Below, one piece after another: positions 55,532-63,939 of a DNA stretch of 64,000 nucleotides. Made by a program: the position numbers and the translations under genes. Under the pieces are notes generated by a model. It saw only the letters and a program-made list of their open reading frames with translations, did no database searches and was not told where the DNA came from. Source of the stretch: Rhodobacter sp. (GTDB lineage: Bacteria > Pseudomonadota > Alphaproteobacteria > Rhodobacterales > Rhodobacteraceae); NCBI GenBank assembly GCA_020637515.1, contig JACKKG010000001.1, positions 1,952,501-2,016,500 on the forward strand, written 5' to 3'. Numbering within the stretch: the stretch's first letter is position 1; each line of letters opens with the position of its first letter.

Positions 55532-56680
55532 ATGCCCGTCCTGCGCCTGCTGATCGCCAGCGTGTTTCTAGCCGTCAGTGCCCTCGGGGCGCTGGCGCAG
55601 TCGCCCTATGGCGGTCGCGCGCCGAATTTCTATGTGCTCGACGTCGGCTCGGGGCAGGTGCTGGCACAGCAGAACGCCGATATTCCGCTGCCGCCGGCCT
55701 CGATGTCCAAGCTGATGACCCTGGCGATGCTGTTCGACGCCATCGACGAGGGGCGGGTGTCGCTGAGCTCGACATGGAATGTCTCGGCCCACGCGCACGA
55801 CATGGGCGGGTCCAGCATGTTTCTGGAAACCCGCGACCGGCCCACGACCGAGGACCTGATCCGCGGCCTGGTCATCGTGTCGGGCAATGACGCGGCGGTC
55901 GTCATCGCCGAGGGGCTGGGTGGCACCGAGACGGCCTTTGCCCAGATGGCCCAGCAGCGGGCCGCGCAGATCGGCATGACGCAGACGACGATCGCCAACG
56001 CTTCAGGCTGGCCCGATCCGCGCCACCGCATGAGCCTGCATGACCTGGCCGTGCTGGCGCGCTACATCATCACCGCGCATCCGCAGCTCTACCAGTATCT
56101 GCACGAGACCCAGTTCACCTGGAACGGCATCACCCAGCCCAATCGCCTGCCGCTGCTCAGCGCCGGCGTGGGCGTGGACGGGTTGAAGACCGGCCACACC
56201 GAGGAAGCGGGCTATTCCATGGTTGGGTCCGCCGTGCAGGGCAGCCGGCGGATCATCTTCGTCTTCTCGGGGTTGAACAGCCCCGCCGAACGCAGCGAAG
56301 AGGCCGAGCGCATCGTCTCGTGGGCGTTTCGCCAGTTTGTCGAGCGGCAGGTGGTGCCGCAGGGCCACGCCATCGCCGAGGCCGAGGTCTGGATGGGCGC
56401 CGCGCCCAGCGTGCCTCTGATCGCCGCGCAGGACATCAGCGTGCTGGTGCCGGTCATGGCGCAATCGGGGATCACCGCGCATGTCGAATACGACGGCCCC
56501 CTGGCCGCGCCGGTCGCCGCCGGGCAAGAGGTCGCCGCGCTGGTGGTCGATGTCCCGGGCATGGAGCCCCGCCGCGTGCCGTTGGTGGCCGGCGCCGATG
56601 TCGCGCAAGGGGGGTTCATGCCGCGTATCCGCACCGCCGCCGCCGTGCTGGGCGAACGTCTCGGGCTGGGTCAGCCGTGA
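55532..56680 (+). CDS. dacA: D-alanyl-D-alanine carboxypeptidase (DacA-like PBP)
   Basis: Periplasmic low-molecular-mass penicillin-binding protein removing the terminal D-Ala of peptidoglycan stems. Signal peptide (LLIASVFLAVSALGALAQ), catalytic S57-M-S-K60, SGN at 117-119 and KTG at 219-221 are all present; 382 aa with a C-terminal beta domain (PBP5_C). ATG 55532 has GGAG 6 nt upstream. Its TGA overlaps the tmk start GTG. Confidence 0.95.
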   Translation: MPVLRLLIASVFLAVSALGALAQSPYGGRAPNFYVLDVGSGQVLAQQNADIPLPPASMSKLMTLAMLFDAIDEGRVSLSSTWNVSAHAHDMGGSSMFLETRDRPTTEDLIRGLVIVSGNDAAVVIAEGLGGTETAFAQMAQQRAAQIGMTQTTIANASGWPDPRHRMSLHDLAVLARYIITAHPQLYQYLHETQFTWNGITQPNRLPLLSAGVGVDGLKTGHTEEAGYSMVGSAVQGSRRIIFVFSGLNSPAERSEEAERIVSWAFRQFVERQVVPQGHAIAEAEVWMGAAPSVPLIAAQDISVLVPVMAQSGITAHVEYDGPLAAPVAAGQEVAALVVDVPGMEPRRVPLVAGADVAQGGFMPRIRTAAAVLGERLGLGQP

Positions 56681-57321
56681 CGGACGGGCGCGGCGTCTTC
56701 CTCTCGTTCGAAGGCATCGACGGATCGGGAAAATCCACCCAGGCGCGGCACCTTGCCGAGAGCCTGCGCGCACTGGGCCGTGACGTCGTGCTGACGCGCG
56801 AACCCGGGGGATCGCCCGGGGCCGAGGAAATCCGCCGCCTGGTGCTGGAAGGGGATCCCGACCGCTGGTCGGCCGAGACCGAGATCCTGCTGTTCACCGC
56901 CGCGCGCCGCGATCACCTGGAACGCACGATCCAGCCTGCGCTGGACGCGGGGCGGATCGTGATCTGCGACCGGTTCGCCGACAGCACGCGGATGTATCAG
57001 GGCCTGTCGCGCGGCGATCTGCGCGCGCTGGTCGATCAGTTGCACCGCCTGATGATCGGCCGCGAGCCCGACCTGACGGTGCTGATCGACATGGACCCCG
57101 ATGTCGGCCTGGCCCGCGCCAAGGGCCGTCAGGGGACCGAGGAACGGTTCGAGGACTTCGGCCCCGACCTGCAACGCCGGATGCGCGCCGGGTTCCTGGC
57201 GCTGGCCGGCGAATTTCCCGCCCGGTTCCGCGTGATCGACGGCGCCCGGCCGGTGGCCGAGGTGGCCGCGGCGGTGTTGCAGACGGTGCAGGCCGCGCTG
57301 GCAGAGCGCGCCGATGGCTGA
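56677..57321 (+). CDS. tmk: Thymidylate kinase
   Basis: Phosphorylates dTMP to dTDP. The 214-aa protein has the P-loop EGIDGSGKST at 12-21, DR in the ICDRFADSTRMYQG region for dTMP binding and a lid segment RQGTEERFED. GTG 56677 overlaps the dacA stop, so it is translationally coupled. It precedes holB, as in many proteobacteria. Confidence 0.95.
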   Translation: MTDGRGVFLSFEGIDGSGKSTQARHLAESLRALGRDVVLTREPGGSPGAEEIRRLVLEGDPDRWSAETEILLFTAARRDHLERTIQPALDAGRIVICDRFADSTRMYQGLSRGDLRALVDQLHRLMIGREPDLTVLIDMDPDVGLARAKGRQGTEERFEDFGPDLQRRMRAGFLALAGEFPARFRVIDGARPVAEVAAAVLQTVQAALAERADG

Positions 57322-58417
57322 CACGCCCGAGCCCGACCGCGTCGAGGGCGCGCCGCATCCGCGCGACACGCCGCGCCTGTTCGGCCAGAACGCCGCCGAA
57401 GACAGCTTTCTGCGCGCCTTTGGTGGCGGGCGGCTGCACCACGGCTGGCTCATCACCGGGCCGCGCGGGGTGGGCAAGGCGACGCTGGCCTGGCGCATCG
57501 CGCGCTTCCTGTTGACGCAGGACCCTGGCGGTGGCCTGTTCGGCCCGCCCGAAACGCTGGACGTATCCAGCGACCATCCCGTCGCACACCGCATCCAGGC
57601 CGGGGCCGAACCGGGGCTTCTGGTGATCCGGCGCGGCGCCGATGACAAGACCGGCAAGCTGCGCAGCCAGATCACCGTGGACGAGGTGCGCAAGCTGCGC
57701 GACTTCTTCGGACTCAGTTCTGCCGAGGGCGGGCGCCGCGTGGTGCTGGTCGATGCCGCCGACGAGATGAACGCGAACGCCGCCAATGCGCTGCTGAAAC
57801 TGCTGGAAGAGCCGCCGGCGGGTGCCAGCTTGCTGCTGGTCGCGCACCAACCCTCGCGCCTGCTGCCGACCATTCGCTCGCGCTGCCGCGAGCTGCGGCT
57901 GGCGCCCTTGGGGCCCGAGGACATGGGCCGCGCGCTGGGCCAGGCGCTGGGCCATGACGAGGGCGGGGCGGAACTGGCCGAGTTGTCAGGCGGGTCGGTC
58001 GGCGAGGCGATCCGACTTCTGGCTGGTGGCGGGTTGGCGCTGTATGCCGATATTGTCGCCCTACTGGCCGAGATTCCGCGCCTTTCCAGGCCGGAATTGT
58101 TGAAATTGTGCAATTCCATGATCGGCAAGGACAGCGAGCTGCGCTTTGATCTGACGGTCCGGCTGGTCGATCTGGCCCTGGCGCGGCTGGCGCGCACCGG
58201 GGCCACCGGCACCCCGCCCGCCGAGGCCACGCCCGGCGAGGCCCGGGTGCTGACCCGTCTGGCGCCCGACGCCAGGGCCGCGCGCATCTGGGCCGAGCAG
58301 GCCTCGGATCTGGGTGCGCGGGCGCGCGGCGCGCGGGCGGTCAATCTTGACCCCGGCGCGCTGGTGCTGGATATGTTCCTGCGACTGGAATCCGCGGCGC
58401 GCATGGCGGCGGGATAG
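57314..58417 (+). CDS. holB: DNA polymerase III delta prime subunit
   Basis: Part of the clamp loader that opens the beta clamp at replication forks. The 367-aa AAA+ protein has a P-loop ITGPRGVGKA near 47-56, DAADEMNANAANALLKLLEEPPAGA (Walker B and sensor region) and the SRCRE box typical of clamp loader subunits. The final Lys/Ala substitutions of Walker A agree with delta prime not hydrolysing ATP. It overlaps tmk by 8 bp. Confidence 0.93.
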   Translation: MADTPEPDRVEGAPHPRDTPRLFGQNAAEDSFLRAFGGGRLHHGWLITGPRGVGKATLAWRIARFLLTQDPGGGLFGPPETLDVSSDHPVAHRIQAGAEPGLLVIRRGADDKTGKLRSQITVDEVRKLRDFFGLSSAEGGRRVVLVDAADEMNANAANALLKLLEEPPAGASLLLVAHQPSRLLPTIRSRCRELRLAPLGPEDMGRALGQALGHDEGGAELAELSGGSVGEAIRLLAGGGLALYADIVALLAEIPRLSRPELLKLCNSMIGKDSELRFDLTVRLVDLALARLARTGATGTPPAEATPGEARVLTRLAPDARAARIWAEQASDLGARARGARAVNLDPGALVLDMFLRLESAARMAAG

Positions 58418-58428
58418 GCACGGAACCC

Positions 58429-59214
58429 ATGACGCCCGCGATCGTAGACAGCCACACCCACCTCGATTTTCCGGATTTCGATGGCGAACACGACGCCATT
58501 CTCGAACGGGCCCGCGCCGCCGGCGTCACGCGCATGGTGACGATCTGCACGCGCCTGGACCGCGAGCCGATCTCGCGCGCGCTGGCCGAACGCTACCCCG
58601 AGGTCTACTACGCCGCCGGTGTCCACCCGATGCGCGCCCATGAGACGCCCCCCCTCGCGGTCGAGGACCTGACCCGACTGGCCGCGCATCCGAAATTCGT
58701 GGCGATCGGCGAGACGGGCCTCGACTATCACTACACGCCCGAAAGCGCGGACGCGCAGCAAGAAAGCCTGCGGGTGCATATCGAGGCCGCGCGGCAGACC
58801 GGTTTGCCGCTCATCATCCACGCGCGCGACGCCGATGCGGACATGGCCCGCATCCTGACCGACGAGTTTCGCGCGGGTGCCTTTACGGGTGTGCTGCATT
58901 GCTTCACCTCGGGGCCCGACCTGGCGCGGGCCGGGCTGGAGATCGGGTTTTACCTTTCGGCCTCGGGGATCGCCGCCTTTCCGAAATCGACCGCCCTGCG
59001 CGAGATTTTTGCCGCCGCGCCGGTGGACCGCATCCTGGTCGAGACCGACGCCCCCTACCTGGCGCCGCCGCCCCACCGCGGCAGGCGCAACGAACCGGCC
59101 TTTACCGCGCTGACCGCCGCCCGCATGGCGGAGGTCTGGGGCCTGAGCTACGAGGCCTTTGCCCGTCAGACCAGCGCGAATTTCGACCGGTTGTTCACCA
59201 GGGCGGCGTCATGA
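58429..59214 (+). CDS. TatD family hydrolase (metal-dependent DNase)
   Basis: A 261-aa TIM-barrel metallohydrolase. Metal ligands are in DSHTHLDFPDF, GETGLDYHYT, LIIHARDADAD, HCF and ETDAPYLAP. TatD proteins have 3'-5' exonuclease activity and a role in DNA repair or quality control. ATG 58429 starts MTPAIVDSHTH. Its TGA overlaps the following ATG (ATGA), so the two are coupled. Confidence 0.94.
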   Translation: MTPAIVDSHTHLDFPDFDGEHDAILERARAAGVTRMVTICTRLDREPISRALAERYPEVYYAAGVHPMRAHETPPLAVEDLTRLAAHPKFVAIGETGLDYHYTPESADAQQESLRVHIEAARQTGLPLIIHARDADADMARILTDEFRAGAFTGVLHCFTSGPDLARAGLEIGFYLSASGIAAFPKSTALREIFAAAPVDRILVETDAPYLAPPPHRGRRNEPAFTALTAARMAEVWGLSYEAFARQTSANFDRLFTRAAS

Positions 59215-60008
59215 CGGTGCTGCGGGCGACCATCCTGGGCTGCGGCTCGTCCGGCGGGGTGCCGCGTTTGGGCGGCGAATGGGGCGCGTGCGACCCCACC
59301 GATCCGCGCAACCGCCGCCGCCGCTGCTCGTTGCTGCTGGAACGCATCGCCGACACCGGCACGACGCGCGTTCTGGTGGACACCGCACCCGACATGCGCG
59401 AACAACTGCTGGATGCTGGCGTCGGCCACCTGGACGCCGTGGTCTATACCCACGGGCACGCCGACCATGTGCACGGGATCGACGATCTGCGCATGATCGT
59501 CTTCAACACGCGCAAGCGGTTGCAGGTCTGGGCCGATCACGCGACGCAGGATTCGCTGCTCAGCCGGTTCGGCTATGCCTTTGTGCAGCCGGCGGGCTCG
59601 CCCTATCCGCCGATCCTCGATCTCAACTCGATCACCGGAGAATTCACCATCGACGGCGCCGGCGGCCCCATGGTGCTGCGCCCCTTCCGGGTCGATCACG
59701 GCAGCATGGACGCGCTTGGATTTCGCATCGGCGGGCTGGCCTATCTGCCCGATGTCGTGCGCATCTACGAGGAAAGCTGGCCGGTGCTGGCCGATCTAGA
59801 CTGCTGGATCGTCGATGCGCTGCGCTACAAGCCGCACCCGACCCATGCCCATCTCGCCCTGGCGCTGGAATGGATCGAGCGCGTCAAACCCCGGCGCGCG
59901 GTGCTGACCAACATGCACGTGGACCTCGATCACGCCACGCTCGAGGCCGAGACCCCCGATCACGTCACGCCCGCCCATGACGGGATGGTGCTGGAGGTGC
60001 CGTTGTGA
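59211..60008 (+). CDS. MBL-fold metal hydrolase (PhnP-like)
   Basis: A 265-aa metallo-beta-lactamase fold protein. The metal motif is THGHADHVHGID, with additional His in DHGSMDALG and NMHVDLDH, and a conserved ILGCGSSGGVPRLGG opening typical of PhnP/RNase Z-like phosphodiesterases. No phn genes are near, so the substrate is open; cyclic phosphate hydrolysis is one possibility. It overlaps tatD by 4 bp. Confidence 0.9.
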   Translation: MTVLRATILGCGSSGGVPRLGGEWGACDPTDPRNRRRRCSLLLERIADTGTTRVLVDTAPDMREQLLDAGVGHLDAVVYTHGHADHVHGIDDLRMIVFNTRKRLQVWADHATQDSLLSRFGYAFVQPAGSPYPPILDLNSITGEFTIDGAGGPMVLRPFRVDHGSMDALGFRIGGLAYLPDVVRIYEESWPVLADLDCWIVDALRYKPHPTHAHLALALEWIERVKPRRAVLTNMHVDLDHATLEAETPDHVTPAHDGMVLEVPL

Positions 60009-60026
60009 CCCTCGGGGGGCGCTGAG

Positions 60027-60956
60027 ATGCAGGCCCTGATCGACGTGATCCTGCCGGTCTTTCTGGTGGTGGCGGCCGGGTATCTGGCCGCCTGGCGCGG
60101 CTGGATGACCGAGGCGAGCGTTGACGGGCTGATGAAATTCGCGCAGGGCATCGCCATTCCGGTGCTGCTGTTCCAGGCGCTGACGCGTCTGGACCTCGCG
60201 CCGATCTTCGAATGGCGGCTCCTGGTCAGCTTCTATTCCGGGGCGTTCGGCGGTTTTCTGGCCGGGCTATTCGGCGCGCGCTTTTTGTTCCGGCGATCCT
60301 GGGAGGACGCGGTGGCGGTCGGTTTCGTCTGCCTCTTTTCGAATTCGGTGTTGTTGGGCCTGGCGATCACCGAACGCGCCTATGGTGCCGATGCCCTGGG
60401 CCCCAACTATGCGATCATCGCGCTGCACGCGCCGTTTTGCTACTTCGTCGGGGTGTTGACGATGGAGGGGGTGCGCGCCAGGGGCGCCGGACTGGGCCGC
60501 ACCGCGCTGAAGGTGGTGCGCAGCCTGGCCGCCAATCCGCTGATTGTCGGCATTCTTGCCGGCGCGCTGGTGAATCTGGGGGGGCTGCACCTGCCCGCAG
60601 TGGTCAGCGACGCAGCGTCGCTGATCGCGCGGGCCGGTTTGCCGGGGGCGCTGTTCGGACTGGGGGGCGTTCTTTTTCGCTACCGGCCCGAAGGGGACCT
60701 GCGGCTGATCGCCTATGTGGTGGCGGTGTCGCTGCTGCTGCACCCGGCGATCACCTGGACGCTGGGGCGCGCGCTGGACCTGGGGCCCGGGCCGTTCCGG
60801 TCGGCGGTGGTGACGGCCGGCATGGCACCCGGCGTCAACGCCTATCTGTTCGCCAGCATGTATGGCCGCGCGCTACGGGTCGCGGCCTCGTCGGTGCTGA
60901 TCGCGACGGTTCTGTGCATCGTCACCGCCTGGGGCTGGATGCAGGCGCTGGGTTAG
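60027..60956 (+). CDS. AEC family transporter (auxin efflux carrier type)
   Basis: A 309-aa membrane protein of about ten helices. The AEC fold is shown by IDVILPVFLVVAAGYLAAWRG at the N-terminus, the FLCLFSNSVLLGLAI-like segment and VTAGMAPGVNAYLFASMYGRA near the C-terminus. Members are presumed efflux or malate/amino-acid transporters. It begins 18 bp after the MBL gene and is probably the last gene of the SPOR-to-MBL run. Its stop overlaps the DUF1295 gene on the other strand by 4 bp. Confidence 0.86.
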   Translation: MQALIDVILPVFLVVAAGYLAAWRGWMTEASVDGLMKFAQGIAIPVLLFQALTRLDLAPIFEWRLLVSFYSGAFGGFLAGLFGARFLFRRSWEDAVAVGFVCLFSNSVLLGLAITERAYGADALGPNYAIIALHAPFCYFVGVLTMEGVRARGAGLGRTALKVVRSLAANPLIVGILAGALVNLGGLHLPAVVSDAASLIARAGLPGALFGLGGVLFRYRPEGDLRLIAYVVAVSLLLHPAITWTLGRALDLGPGPFRSAVVTAGMAPGVNAYLFASMYGRALRVAASSVLIATVLCIVTAWGWMQALG

Positions 60957-61909
60957 CGCCGCCGGCCCGAACGGAACCCCGGAAGCAGCCGCGGAACGAA
61001 CCGGGGCACGCGCGCGGCATAGGCGTCCCAGGCCTCGGCGCCGCGGCTCTTGCGCATGTGGCGTTCGGCGCCTGGCGTGGCCGAGCCCCAGCCCATGAAC
61101 CAGCTCGCATGGATCGCCCCCATCAGGCCGAGCCAGCCCAGCGGATGGATCAGCGCGACCAGGGCATAGCCCCACCACATCAGCGCCTCGCCGAAATAAT
61201 TGGGATGGCGGGTCAGCGACCAGAGGCCCCGGTCCATGATCCGGCCCTTGTTTGCAGAGTCGGCCTTGAACCTGGCCAGTTGGCGGTCACCCACCGCCTG
61301 AAAGCCGAAGCCGACCAGCCAGACGACCAGCCCGGCCCAGGGCCAGATCGCTGCCGTGCCGGTCGGGGCGGCGGCCGAGGCGACAAAGGCGAAGGGCAGG
61401 CACCAGATCCAGACGACCGCCCCTTGCAGCCCGTAGACCGCGAAGAAGCTCCACCACCGCCAGCGCGGGCCGAACTTGCGGCGCAGGCTGGCGTAGGGTT
61501 CGCGTTCATGGTGCAGGTTGGTGCCCAGCAGTTGCACGAACAGGCGCGCCGCCCACAGCGCCATCAGCGCCAGCGCGGCCCAGGCCGGCACCGAGGTGCC
61601 GCCTGCGGCCAGCACCATGGCCAGCGCCGTGCCCAGTGCCAGAAGGGGATAGAGGATATCCATCAAGGCGTGGTTGTGCAGCCGGTCGCCCAGCGCCCAG
61701 CCCAGCAGCGCCAGCGCCAGCGTGGCGCCCCCGCCGAACAGCGCCGCCGTGAGCGGGGCACGCAGCGGTGGCACCAGCAGGGCCAGCGCCAGAACCAACC
61801 CCGGCACCAGCATGTGGATCTGGTGCCAGCGCCTGCCGGGGGCATCGCGGGGCAAGGCGATCCACCAGGCGCAAGCCAGCGCCAACCAGATGAGCAGGGC
61901 AGGGGTCAT
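60953..61909 (-). CDS. DUF1295 (steroid 5-alpha-reductase-like) membrane protein
   Basis: A 318-aa membrane protein of the DUF1295 family. The C-terminal region carries the conserved signature DRGLWSLTRHPNYFGEALMWWGYAL and RKSRGAEAWDAYAARVPRFVPRLLP. Eight to nine hydrophobic helices occupy the N-terminal part. Proteins with this fold include steroid reductases and isoprenylcysteine methyltransferases, but this group has no known reaction. ATG 61909 starts MTPALL. Confidence 0.85.
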   Translation of the reverse strand: MTPALLIWLALACAWWIALPRDAPGRRWHQIHMLVPGLVLALALLVPPLRAPLTAALFGGGATLALALLGWALGDRLHNHALMDILYPLLALGTALAMVLAAGGTSVPAWAALALMALWAARLFVQLLGTNLHHEREPYASLRRKFGPRWRWWSFFAVYGLQGAVVWIWCLPFAFVASAAAPTGTAAIWPWAGLVVWLVGFGFQAVGDRQLARFKADSANKGRIMDRGLWSLTRHPNYFGEALMWWGYALVALIHPLGWLGLMGAIHASWFMGWGSATPGAERHMRKSRGAEAWDAYAARVPRFVPRLLPGFRSGRRR

Positions 61910-62028
61910 CGCGGGGTCCTCGGTCCGATGGACCATCCTGAACCGGGACGCCCCGCACGGCAAGAGGTCGGCGGCACCGGGCCGGCCGGAACCGGACGGG
62001 CCGCCCGACCGTCGGCGTCAGGGACGGG

Positions 62029-62595
62029 TCAGTCCTTGGCGCGTTCGTAATAGGTGTTGTCGGCGGTGTTGATGACCACCCGGGTGCCGACGCCGATATG
62101 CGGCGGCACCATCACGCGCACGCCGATGTTGGTCATCGCCGGCTTGTAGCTCGACGAGGCGGTCTGCCCCTTCACGACGGGCTCGGTTTCGGTGATCTCG
62201 ACGGTGACGCGGGCGGGCAGTTCCAGCGACAGTGGCACGCCTTCGAAGGTTTGCAGATAGACGCGCATTCCCGGTTCGAGGAAGGGCGCGGCATCGCCCA
62301 CGGTCTCGGCGCTGGCGGCCACCTGTTCGTAGTTCTCCGGGTTCATGAAATGGAACCCTTCGCCGTCCTCATACAGGAAATCCCACTCGCGTTCGTCCAC
62401 ATCGGCCTTTTCGACCTGTTCGGTGGTCTTCCAGCGTTCGGTGTTCTTCACGCCGTCGATGATGCCACGCATGTCCACCGAGGTCGTGGGCGTGCCCTTG
62501 CCGGGGTGGAAGTTCTCGGCCTTGAGAACGACATAGAGCTTGCCATTCAGTTCGACGACATTCCCCTTGCGCAGGGACGAGGCAATGACTTTCAC
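62029..62595 (-). CDS. efp: Elongation factor P
   Basis: A 188-aa translation factor that relieves ribosome stalling at polyproline. Three OB-like domains are visible: the KOW-type first domain holds the modification site K33 in HPGKGTPTTSV, the third ends in VVINTADNTYYERAK. Start is GTG at 62595 with AAGGAAG upstream. Lys33 in PGKG is the EpmA-type target, and a gene for EpmA lies divergently next to it, which fits beta-lysylation in this organism. Confidence 0.96.
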   Translation of the reverse strand: MKVIASSLRKGNVVELNGKLYVVLKAENFHPGKGTPTTSVDMRGIIDGVKNTERWKTTEQVEKADVDEREWDFLYEDGEGFHFMNPENYEQVAASAETVGDAAPFLEPGMRVYLQTFEGVPLSLELPARVTVEITETEPVVKGQTASSSYKPAMTNIGVRVMVPPHIGVGTRVVINTADNTYYERAKD

Positions 62596-62708
62596 AGGGT
62601 CTTCCTTGTGAGGGGCCCCGGGGTTGTGACAGCCCGCGGGGCGGATTATGCGATGGATTGCCACGCCCCTAGCCCATTCCGCGACGGATTTCCAGAGAAA
62701 GCGCACCC

Positions 62709-63743
62709 ATGACCGACACCCCCTGGTGGAACCCCGGCCGTCATGCCGACCGCCGCCCCGTGCTGCTGGCCCGCAACCGCGCGCAGGCGGCGATCCGGGG
62801 CTTTCTGGCCGATCGGGACTTTGTCGAGGTCGATCCCGCCGCGCTGGCGATCAGCCCCGGCAACGAGGCCCATCTGCACGCCTTTGCGACCCAGGCCATC
62901 GGAAACGACGGGCAGGCGCGGACGATGTATCTGCACACCTCGCCCGAATTCGCGATGAAGAAGCTGCTGGCCGCGGGCGAGACGCGGATCGCGGCCTTCG
63001 CCCATGTGTGGCGCAACCGCGAGCGCGGGCCGCGCCACAGCCCCGAATTCACCATGCTGGAATGGTATCGCGTGGCCGAGGATTATGGCGTGCTGATGGA
63101 CGACACCGCCGCCATGGCCCAACTGGCCTGCGTGGCGGCGGGCACGCGGTTGTTGCGGCACGGCGAGGTCGTCTGCGACCCATTCCTGCCCTTCGCGCGC
63201 GTCTCGGTCGCCGAGGCCTTTGCGCGTTACGCCGGCATCGACCTGTTGGCGACGATTCGCGCCGATGGCCCCGATCCGGCCGCGCTGGCCGCGCAGGCCG
63301 CGGCCGCGGGCGTGCGCTGCGCCGGCGACGACACGTGGTCCGACGTCTTCTCGCGCGTGTTGGTCGAACGGATCGAGCCGCATCTGGGCCACGGGCGCCT
63401 TACGGTGCTGGACCGCTACCCCGCCGCCGAGGCGGCGCTGGCGCGCAGTTGCGCCGACGACCCGCGCGAGGCCGAGCGGTTCGAAATCTACGCCTGCGGG
63501 GTCGAACTGGCGAACGGGTTCGGGGAACTGACCGACCCGGCGGAACAGCGTCGCCGGTTCCAGGCCGAAATGGTCGAAAAGGCCCGTGTCTACGGCGAAA
63601 CCTATCCGCTGGACGAGGATTTCCTGGCCGCGCTGGCGGGGATGCCGCCGGCCTCGGGGATCGCGCTGGGGTTCGACCGGCTGGTCATGCTGGCCAATGC
63701 CGTGCCTCGCATCGACGCTGTGCTGTGGACACCCGTGCCCTGA
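62709..63743 (+). CDS. epmA: EF-P lysine ligase EpmA (GenX/PoxA)
   Basis: A 344-aa class II lysyl-tRNA-synthetase-like protein that attaches (R)-beta-lysine to EF-P. Motif 2 is FAHVWRNRERGPRHSPEFTMLEWY; motif 3 is GIALGFDRLVML. The anticodon-binding domain is absent, as expected for EpmA. It is divergent from efp across a 113-bp gap, and the pairing is strong evidence for the assignment. EpmB, the lysine 2,3-aminomutase, is not in the window. Confidence 0.95.
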   Translation: MTDTPWWNPGRHADRRPVLLARNRAQAAIRGFLADRDFVEVDPAALAISPGNEAHLHAFATQAIGNDGQARTMYLHTSPEFAMKKLLAAGETRIAAFAHVWRNRERGPRHSPEFTMLEWYRVAEDYGVLMDDTAAMAQLACVAAGTRLLRHGEVVCDPFLPFARVSVAEAFARYAGIDLLATIRADGPDPAALAAQAAAAGVRCAGDDTWSDVFSRVLVERIEPHLGHGRLTVLDRYPAAEAALARSCADDPREAERFEIYACGVELANGFGELTDPAEQRRRFQAEMVEKARVYGETYPLDEDFLAALAGMPPASGIALGFDRLVMLANAVPRIDAVLWTPVP

Positions 63744-63776
63744 GGCGGAGCCCGGAATCGGGTGCGCCAGACAGGC

Positions 63777-63807
63777 AAAAGGACCCGTGGGGGTGCCCAG
63801 GGTCCTT
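63777..63807 (-). terminator. Intrinsic terminator after the tRNA-His gene
   Basis: On the minus strand AAGGACCC (63800-63807) pairs with GGGTCCTT (63779-63786), followed by TTTT. It lies just beyond the CCA end of the tRNA. Confidence 0.8.
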
Positions 63808-63811
63808 GCGA

Positions 63812-63888
63812 TGGTACCGCCTCCCCGGCTCGAACGGGGGACCTCTAGATCCACAATCTAGCGCTCTAACCAACTGAGCTAAGGCGGC
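63812..63888 (-). tRNA. tRNA-His (GTG anticodon)
   Basis: A 77-nt tRNA with encoded CCA. The cloverleaf is complete: acceptor GCCGCCT/AGGCGGT, D-arm GCTC/GAGC, anticodon stem CTAGA/TCTAG with loop TTGTGGA (anticodon GTG), T-arm CCCCG/CGGGG with TTCGAGC. Position 1 is G paired with U72, the discriminator is A73, and the base before position 1 is U, so no G-1 is encoded. This lacks the canonical G-1:C73 identity pair and agrees with the known unusual tRNA-His of alphaproteobacteria. Confidence 0.96.
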
Positions 63889-63939
63889 ACGTGCGGGCCG
63901 TTTAGCGGTCCGCGTGGGCAATTGCAAGAGGGCAAAGGG

